Positions 1 to 5,334 of a stretch of 6,556 bases of DNA are shown piece after piece. Source of the stretch: Fibrobacterales bacterium (GTDB lineage: Bacteria > Fibrobacterota > Fibrobacteria > Fibrobacterales > Fibrobacteraceae); NCBI GenBank assembly GCA_025997455.1, contig BNUP01000121.1, positions 1 through 6,556 on the forward strand, written 5' to 3'. Position 1 is the first letter of the stretch; each line of letters begins with the position of its first letter. The position numbers and the translations under genes were made by a program. Under the pieces are notes generated by a model. That model saw only the letters and a list, made by a program, of their open reading frames with translations. It had not been told where the DNA came from and ran no database searches.

Positions 1-13
1 GCTTCTGAAACAT
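1..13 (-). CDS. Start of a divergent gene, cut by the left edge
   Basis: On the minus strand an ATG at 13..11 opens a frame reading Met-Phe-Gln-Lys before the window ends. An AGGAG motif lies six bases upstream (24..20), the same kind of ribosome binding site used by the other genes here. Four codons say nothing about function. The call rests only on the start codon plus well-spaced binding site, and on the otherwise non-coding AT-rich stretch beside it. If real, it is transcribed away from the rest of the window and is a separate unit from the rightward operon. Confidence 0.4.
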
Positions 14-19
14 AAATAT

Positions 20-24
20 CTCCT
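20..24 (-). promoter_or_regulatory. Ribosome binding site of the leftward gene
   Basis: CTCCT on the plus strand reads AGGAG on the minus strand, with six bases to the ATG at 13..11. It is the main reason for proposing a gene at the left edge. Confidence 0.4.
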
Positions 25-51
25 ACATGGAATTAAAAAATAATAATTATC

Positions 52-83
52 TCTAAAAATTGTACGATTTTTAGATTTTTTTT
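52..83 (+). repeat. Inverted repeat followed by a T-run
   Basis: Bases 52-60 and 67-75 are perfect 9-base inverted arms (TCTAAAAAT / ATTTTTAGA) around a six-base centre, followed by eight T at 76-83. On the plus strand this has the shape of a Rho-independent terminator, but only one of the nine pairs is G-C, so the hairpin would be weak. It sits between two divergent units, where a plus-strand terminator has no obvious client. It could be an operator, the leftover terminator of a gene lost in a rearrangement, or chance in AT-rich DNA. Confidence 0.3.
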
Positions 84-113
84 ATATATTTACAATATGT
101 TGAACCCACTTGA

Positions 114-905
114 AACGAAAAGGAACCCTGTGAACTTCCATCTCCTAATAATATTATTGATTTTATTTCAAATATACCCATTACTATAATTGCTACTGTA
201 CCAAATGTGGCTTCAAGTGTGGCTTACTCCCCAGAATGGGTAAAATCGGCCCGTCAATCAAAAGTTAATACACTTTTAATGGGTGGCGGTTTTTTGTCAA
301 AGGAACGAAGAAAACTTTTAGAAAATGTATGGGATGCGACATGTTATAATCTTTTTGGAATGAGTGAAATGTTTGGTCCTATTGCAGCAGAATGTACATT
401 TCGTGATGGTATGCATTATAGAAACGATTATTTATTCATTGAAGTTATTGATCCTGTAACTCACAAACCAACACAAAATGGCGAAATTGGTATTGCCGTA
501 TACTCCTCGTTGTGGCAAAAGGGTTTTCCTCTTTTAAGGTATTGGTCGGACGATTTTATTAGTATCAATATGGAAACATGCAAGTGTGGCAGCAGCCTGC
601 CGCGATTATATTTTCATGGGAAAATGGCTGATCATATATATAGTCAAGGCGTATATGTATTCCCTGAGCATGTAGAAAATATACTGTTTGAAAATGGTTT
701 TATCGGAGATTATAAAGTTAAAATATCGAACGAAAAGGTCGAAGTCCTGATTGAATCATCAAAAACAAACAATACCGATACAATAGTAGTGCAATTGACT
801 AAACTACTTTCAAAAAGAGTAGAGGTTATTTTTTTACCATACGGAGCATTAAACTATTCTAGCTTCGGCAATCGATTCGAAATAACACAAGATTGGAGGA
901 AATAA
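114..905 (+). pseudogene. 5'-truncated PaaK/CapK-type adenylate-forming enzyme
   Basis: This is the C-terminal part of a phenylacetate-CoA-ligase-like (PaaK/CapK) enzyme, a family that activates carboxylic acids as adenylates. Counting from the GTG at 207, signatures are YNLFGMSEMFGP at 47-58 (the family's YGLSE..GP adenylate-binding motif), IDPVTHKP at 81-88, LLRYWSDD at 109-116 (the RYRTxD ribose-binding aspartate) and a CKCGSSLPR segment near 125-133. The usual length is about 430 residues; the N-terminal half with the Ser/Thr/Gly-rich phosphate loop is absent. The frame stays open upstream of the GTG to 114, and the extra codons also read like the family (PNNIIDFISNIPITIIATVP), so homology is cut rather than started at 207. 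No ATG or ribosome binding site serves that frame. At the C-terminus the family's usual S-x-G-K lysine appears as SFGN. It may be a recombination remnant, or a pseudogene still co-transcribed with what follows. Confidence 0.75.
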
Positions 906-909
906 AACT

Positions 910-1722
910 ATGCAAAATATTTTACTGTTATTTAAAAGAACTATAAACGCTGTTTTGCCAAATCAATTATTAAAATTATTTTGGAATCTAAAATATAGTT
1001 CGTCAAATTTAGGAAAAGAAAGAGAATATATATTGCGAATATTTTGTTCCAAATTGTTATTAAATAATGAAAATAATAAATTTCTCATGGAAAAGGCTAA
1101 AAAAGAAAAAATAAGGTTCTCGGCACAATGCGCTCAAGATATTATTGCATATTTATTTTTCAAAGGAAAGAATAGAGGTTTTTATATTGAGATCGGGGCA
1201 AATGATGGTTACACAGGTAGTACAACTTTTTGGGCGGAACAATTAGGGTGGAACGGTATTTGTGTTGAACCGGAGAGAAAAATATTTAAAGAATTAAAAA
1301 TGAATAGACTTTGTAACTTATATAATTTTGCAATATCGGATGAAAATAGAAATGGTGTAGAATTTATTAATTTTCCAAAAAGGACATCCCGAAGTGGAAT
1401 TTCAGAGACCATGTCTAAAAAACAAATTGATGAAGCAAGAAGTTATAGCTATATGTCAACTATAACTGTGGACACATTAACATTCAATGATATGATGAAA
1501 GATTTTCCGGACATAAGGCATGTTGATTTTTTGAGTATAGATACCGAAGGTCATGAAATGAATGTTATACAGTCGATAGATTTTGATAAATATTCTTTTG
1601 GACTAATATCGATAGAAACTGGAGAAAGTAGCGATGTTTCTAAATTTGTTGAAAAACAAGGATATAAAATATTAATGATAGCAGGAAGTGATGTCATTTT
1701 CATAAAAGAGGTTGTATCATGA
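910..1722 (+). CDS. FkbM-family SAM-dependent methyltransferase
   Basis: A 270-residue protein. FkbM-family enzymes (Methyltransf_21) usually O-methylate sugars or polyketide hydroxyls. The S-adenosylmethionine motif I is clear at 93-100 (IEIGANDG). The acidic residue after strand 2 is E120 in CVEP, and the family hallmark D-x-E-G-H-E occurs at 211-216 within LSIDTEGHE. Residues 1-70 are a family-atypical lead with a hydrophobic, basic start (LLLFKR), but no clear signal peptide, so the protein is probably cytoplasmic, perhaps membrane-associated. The ATG at 910 has GGAGGA at 895-900, nine bases upstream. The start is four bases after the stop of the truncated ligase, and the stop overlaps the next gene as ATGA, suggesting translational coupling. 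The family call is strong; the substrate is unknown, with a glycan or glycolipid favoured by the CapK-like neighbour. Confidence 0.9.
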   Translation: MQNILLLFKRTINAVLPNQLLKLFWNLKYSSSNLGKEREYILRIFCSKLLLNNENNKFLMEKAKKEKIRFSAQCAQDIIAYLFFKGKNRGFYIEIGANDGYTGSTTFWAEQLGWNGICVEPERKIFKELKMNRLCNLYNFAISDENRNGVEFINFPKRTSRSGISETMSKKQIDEARSYSYMSTITVDTLTFNDMMKDFPDIRHVDFLSIDTEGHEMNVIQSIDFDKYSFGLISIETGESSDVSKFVEKQGYKILMIAGSDVIFIKEVVS

Positions 1723-3398
1723 AAAAACGCAATTGTTCACAAAATAATGCACTGGATGAATCATTTGCATCTACAGGTGTTAATGAAGTTCCGAATTTTG
1801 TAATAAGGAACGATAAAATAGAATTACCGAAAGTACGGTATATTATTTCATACGCCTGTAATTTGAAATGCGAGTACTGTTTTTATCCATTTCACGAAAA
1901 AAAAATATGTGAGAGAGCAGAATTGGCAGACTCATTTGAAAAATGGTCTCGCAAACTAAATCCTAGCATCGTTACTTTGTATGGTGGTGAACCTTTACTA
2001 AATCCTGATATAGTTGGGATAGTATCCGATGCACGCAGTTATTGGAAGGATTCCATAATTGAAATCATTACGAATGGGATATTGCTTTCAAATATTTCAA
2101 AAGATGTACTTAGAGTTTTCAGTGAAAATAATGTCTATGTCACAATTTCACGCCATTTACGCACGCAAAATCATTTAGATAAAATTGCCGAGTCATTCTC
2201 ACAACTAAAACAATTTGGCATTACACACAGTGTCTATAAGGCGGATCTATTGTGGCGAGCCTTGTATGCTATTGACGATGATGGCGTTCCTATTCCGCAT
2301 AATGAAAAAAAACCAGAAGAATCTTTTGCAAATTGCGATGGGATTAATACAACTTCTATACGAGGCAATTGTTTGTATAAATGTGCAAATGTGGCGACAT
2401 GTACAGAAATGGTTAAAAAGGGATTGTTGAGCAATGAATGGAACGAATTATTAACGCATAAACCTATATCTTTTGAAAATACAACAGCAGAAATTTTGGA
2501 ATATTTAAATCAGGGCGTTATGTCAGCATGTTCTCTGTGTACAGTCAAATACCCGGAAATACATGAACCAAAGCAATTTTCTGGCAAAAGGCTTCAACAA
2601 ATGAAATATGCCATACAGCAGCGAATTCATAACGATAAATCGAAATTATCTTTCGCACAGACTCCGCCTCCATTGGTCACTCGCCGTGCTGGTGAGCGTA
2701 TAACACTATCACTCAACTCGACCGAATATGCTACTTTCCGATGGTGTCCTGCTGGTACATTTATGATGGGTAGTCCGGATAATGAAATTGGTAGAAATAC
2801 AAATGAGTCACAATATCAAGTAACATTTTCTCGCGGTTTTTGGATACTCGAAACGCAGGTAACTCAAACAATGTGGGAATGTGTGATGAAATATAATCCT
2901 AGTTGTTTTAAAGGAGCAAAATTTCCTGTTGAACAGGTATCTTTCGATGCTTGTCAGAATTATATTCAAAAATTAAATGATTTGAGCGTTGGTATTCCAG
3001 GTTTAAGGTTTTCGTTGCCGACAGAAGCGGAGTGGGAGTACGCTTGCCGTGCCGGCACAACGACAGCGTATCATTTTGGAAACATACTAAATCTGCATCA
3101 AGCAAATTTCGAAAAGCAACAGACGAAAACCGTTGGAGCGTATCTGGCAAATGCTTGGGGATTATACGATATGCATGGTAATGTATGGGAGTGGTGTTCA
3201 AACTGGAATTGCGACTATCCAAATAGTCCTGTAACCGATCCTATAGGAAAATCCACCGGTACGCATCGTATTGTTCGCGGCGGCGGCTGGAATAGTCTTG
3301 CTATTGATTGTCGAACCGCGGAACGTCTTCCCATTCATCCATCACTCAATTTCAGTTTTCTTGGACTTCGTCTCTCTCTGATTTTCGAGGAATTATAA
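1719..3398 (+). CDS. Radical SAM protein fused to a SUMF1/FGE-like domain
   Basis: A 559-residue two-module protein. Residues about 38-285 form a radical SAM domain: C47-x3-C51-x2-C54 should bind the 4Fe-4S cluster that cleaves SAM, and GGEP at 89-92 binds the SAM amino group. Further cysteines at 206, 218, 222, 228, 271 and 274 could hold an auxiliary cluster. A linker (about 286-325) leads to a SUMF1/formylglycine-generating-enzyme-like fold (about 326-555) with PAGTFMMGSP (345-353), VTQTMWE (381-387), PVEQVSF (403-409), LPTEAEWEYACRAGT (433-447), YDMHGNVWEW (483-492), RGGGW (520-524) and the ending LGLRL. The paired copper-binding cysteines of true FGE are missing; only C531 remains, as in non-catalytic relatives. 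The domain is therefore better read as a binding module than an oxidase. The start overlaps the methyltransferase stop (ATGA), with AAGAGG at 1706-1711. Rows inside the second module reach 53-57% G+C against 32% in the first. The substrate is unknown. Confidence 0.88.
   Translation: MKKRNCSQNNALDESFASTGVNEVPNFVIRNDKIELPKVRYIISYACNLKCEYCFYPFHEKKICERAELADSFEKWSRKLNPSIVTLYGGEPLLNPDIVGIVSDARSYWKDSIIEIITNGILLSNISKDVLRVFSENNVYVTISRHLRTQNHLDKIAESFSQLKQFGITHSVYKADLLWRALYAIDDDGVPIPHNEKKPEESFANCDGINTTSIRGNCLYKCANVATCTEMVKKGLLSNEWNELLTHKPISFENTTAEILEYLNQGVMSACSLCTVKYPEIHEPKQFSGKRLQQMKYAIQQRIHNDKSKLSFAQTPPPLVTRRAGERITLSLNSTEYATFRWCPAGTFMMGSPDNEIGRNTNESQYQVTFSRGFWILETQVTQTMWECVMKYNPSCFKGAKFPVEQVSFDACQNYIQKLNDLSVGIPGLRFSLPTEAEWEYACRAGTTTAYHFGNILNLHQANFEKQQTKTVGAYLANAWGLYDMHGNVWEWCSNWNCDYPNSPVTDPIGKSTGTHRIVRGGGWNSLAIDCRTAERLPIHPSLNFSFLGLRLSLIFEEL
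2641..3390 (+). other. SUMF1/FGE-like module with deviating composition
   Basis: By hand count, rows 2641-2700, 3001-3060 and 3241-3300 hold 33, 34 and 32 G/C of 60, while 2101-2160 holds 19. Row 2881-2940, inside the module, is back at 19, so the pattern is patchy. It marks the SUMF1-like module as likely acquired separately from the radical SAM half. Codon choice shifts with it: leucine near the end is nearly always CTT or CTC, rather than the TTA/TTG common elsewhere in the window. Confidence 0.55.
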
Positions 3399-3399
3399 T

Positions 3400-5319
3400 A
3401 TGAATAATAATAAACGATTGAAACCATTGTTAGTTGTCCCAAGAACTAACGAAGAATTACGATTTTTTAGCATCAAGGAAAACTTGATTCCATTGGGCAT
3501 TGCTTATCTTAACGGTATGCTTAGAACAAATAGAATTCCAGTTGAATGCATTAACTTAAATTTTGTTAATGGTTCTGTTTCAGAAGTAATTTATCAAACC
3601 GTGAAAGATTTAAATCCCGACATTATTTTGTGTGGGGGAACTTTGCTTGAGTACAGAGCGATACAAAATGTATTTAAGGCAGCACGAAATGCAAACCCTA
3701 ATATTTTGACAGTATCGGGAGGCTCTGGAATTTCAGCCGAACCAATTCTTTTTTCTGAAATGCTGGATTGCGATTATTCAATTGTTGGTGAAGGTGAGGT
3801 AACATTGCTGGATCTCCTGGTTGCCTTGGAATGCGGTAACGATACATCTCAAATTGCTGGTCTAGTTTTTAAGAATAATGGAAAATACATAAAAACTAAT
3901 CCGCGATGTGTCATTGAAAATTTGGACACGATTATATTTCCTTCTTATGAAGGATTAGGCATTGAAAGTTTGTTTGAGTTTCAAAAAAACAAATACAGAT
4001 ATTTACATACCGATTATTGCTTTGACAATATTCCTCGTACTATTCCAATGACACTAAGTCGAGCGTGCCCTTATAATTGCAAATTTTGTTTCCATTCGTT
4101 AGGTAGCAAATATCGTATACGAACATTTGACAACTTTTTTGCCGAACTTGAGCAATGGATTGCCAAATACGATATTAACAGTTTTATACTTCATGATGGT
4201 TTATTTGGAATAAATGAAAAATATATCCTTGAATTTTGTTACCGGGTAAAGGAGTACAAAATGAATTGGGTCGCTCAAACAAGGGTAGAGATTGCCTCAG
4301 TTGAAGTACTTGAAGCAATGAAAGATGCGGGATGCAGATCGATTTTATTTGGCTTTGAAAGTTACTCACAAAAAATACTTGACGACATGAACAAGAAAAT
4401 AAATTATACGGATTTAGATAAGGCAGTGGCAAATACAACAAAAGTAGGAATTCGGTTTCATGCCAATCTTTTATTCGGAGCAGAAGCCGATGATAATGAA
4501 ACATTTGAAACATCTTTTAATTGGTGGAATAAGCATAGGGACTATGGAATTTGGTGGTTTACGATTAGAGTCTTTCCAGGTTCAGAATATTTTAAAAATA
4601 GCTTTAAACGCAGGTTGATTACAGATACAAAACAATTCATCGAAGCTAATATACCCGACATAAACATGACAACATTATCATCTTATGACTGGAATAGAAT
4701 AATACGGATACTCAATTTTATGAGAATTGATAAATATAATTATGGACATGTTATCAGCATACAAAGTGATAAAGGTGAGGCATTGTTACAATGTCCAAAA
4801 TGCAACAATAAATTCAATGTCTCTCAAGTTACCTCTGAAATATTAAAATCTAGCATTATTTTTACTTGTCCTAATTGCCATATAGATCGAAATTATACTA
4901 CAAAAGATTATTCTTTTGAACAAGAAATTATATTGAAGGAACAATTGGAATGTGATAAAAGCCAAAACCTATTTATTGATCGATGGATAGTCAGTAGAAT
5001 GAATTATCACCGTGTGGCAATAGTTGGTTCTAATTCAATTTCAGATATTTTTTATTCTGAATTATTAAGATTTGGAATAGAGGCATATCAATGGAAATTG
5101 AAAATATTAGATAATGGCATATTTAATGAGCGGAAAATAATTAAAAAGGACGATGATGTTAATAAACTTAATTTAGACGCGATTATTATTGCGGATTATG
5201 ATCATTATAAAAAAATAGTACAATATATTCGAGATATCGACTACAAGGGAATTATAGATTTCGCTGTAAATGCGATTTTTAATATTGAATATTTCATAAT
5301 TGACAAATTACATTCTTAG
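3400..5319 (+). CDS. B12-binding-type radical SAM protein with zinc ribbon and Rossmann-like tail
   Basis: A 639-residue protein. Residues about 8-150 resemble the N-terminal B12-binding domain of class B radical SAM enzymes (PLGIAYLNGML at 31-41, ILCGGT at 76-81, SGGSG at 106-110, VGEGEVTLLDLL at 129-140). The cobalt-ligating DxHxxG motif is not seen, as in many members. The radical SAM core follows at about 212-400, with C223-x3-C227-x2-C230 and GFESYSQKILDDMNKK at 318-333. Two CPxC knuckles (C465/C468 and C490/C493) make a zinc-ribbon-like insert. Residues about 525-625 look like a Rossmann-type tail starting VAIVGSNSISD, of the sort appended to sugar-modifying enzymes. The ATG lies one base after the previous stop, with GAGGAA at 3387-3392. 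Family members methylate unactivated carbons, rearrange rings or form C-C bonds. The radical SAM call is firm; the role of the tail is inferred. Confidence 0.87.
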   Translation: MNNNKRLKPLLVVPRTNEELRFFSIKENLIPLGIAYLNGMLRTNRIPVECINLNFVNGSVSEVIYQTVKDLNPDIILCGGTLLEYRAIQNVFKAARNANPNILTVSGGSGISAEPILFSEMLDCDYSIVGEGEVTLLDLLVALECGNDTSQIAGLVFKNNGKYIKTNPRCVIENLDTIIFPSYEGLGIESLFEFQKNKYRYLHTDYCFDNIPRTIPMTLSRACPYNCKFCFHSLGSKYRIRTFDNFFAELEQWIAKYDINSFILHDGLFGINEKYILEFCYRVKEYKMNWVAQTRVEIASVEVLEAMKDAGCRSILFGFESYSQKILDDMNKKINYTDLDKAVANTTKVGIRFHANLLFGAEADDNETFETSFNWWNKHRDYGIWWFTIRVFPGSEYFKNSFKRRLITDTKQFIEANIPDINMTTLSSYDWNRIIRILNFMRIDKYNYGHVISIQSDKGEALLQCPKCNNKFNVSQVTSEILKSSIIFTCPNCHIDRNYTTKDYSFEQEIILKEQLECDKSQNLFIDRWIVSRMNYHRVAIVGSNSISDIFYSELLRFGIEAYQWKLKILDNGIFNERKIIKKDDDVNKLNLDAIIIADYDHYKKIVQYIRDIDYKGIIDFAVNAIFNIEYFIIDKLHS

Positions 5320-5320
5320 T

Positions 5321-5327
5321 AGAGGAG
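5321..5327 (+). promoter_or_regulatory. Ribosome binding site fixing a GTG start
   Basis: AGAGGAG ends seven bases before the GTG at 5335-5337. The next in-frame ATG lies inside the radical SAM cysteine motif and cannot be the start, so this site decides in favour of the GTG. Confidence 0.75.
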
Positions 5328-5334
5328 TAATAGA

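Larger units (their letters stand above)
14..113. other. AT-rich spacer between divergent units
   Basis: All three plus frames hit stops here: TAA at 13-15, TGA at 5-7 and, in the frame of the downstream pseudogene, TGA at 111-113. The base make-up is strongly A/T. It should hold the leftward promoter and possibly a rightward one. Candidate plus-strand -10 boxes are TATATT (85-90) and TACAAT (91-96), and a minus-strand candidate is GATAAT (51..46). None has a convincing -35 box at 16-18 bases, so I do not call a promoter. Confidence 0.5.

Noticed and set aside
97..191. Short plus-strand frame with ATG at 97
   Set aside because: It runs in a different phase from the ligase homology, has no ribosome binding site and ends after about 30 codons.
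207..905. GTG at 207 as a genuine start
   Set aside because: There is no ribosome binding site before it, and family-like residues continue upstream in the same frame, so it is an internal valine codon of a truncated gene.
1209..1412. Minus-strand frame opposite the methyltransferase SAM site
   Set aside because: The plus-strand motif I and downstream residues are clearly coding; this is a shadow.
2908..3222. 104-codon minus-strand frame opposite the SUMF1-like module
   Set aside because: It lies entirely against a well-recognised conserved domain on the plus strand, has no recognisable product and reflects the higher G+C there.
4184..4513. 109-codon minus-strand frame
   Set aside because: It lies opposite the radical SAM core of the B12-type protein; the composition-driven sequence shows no family features.
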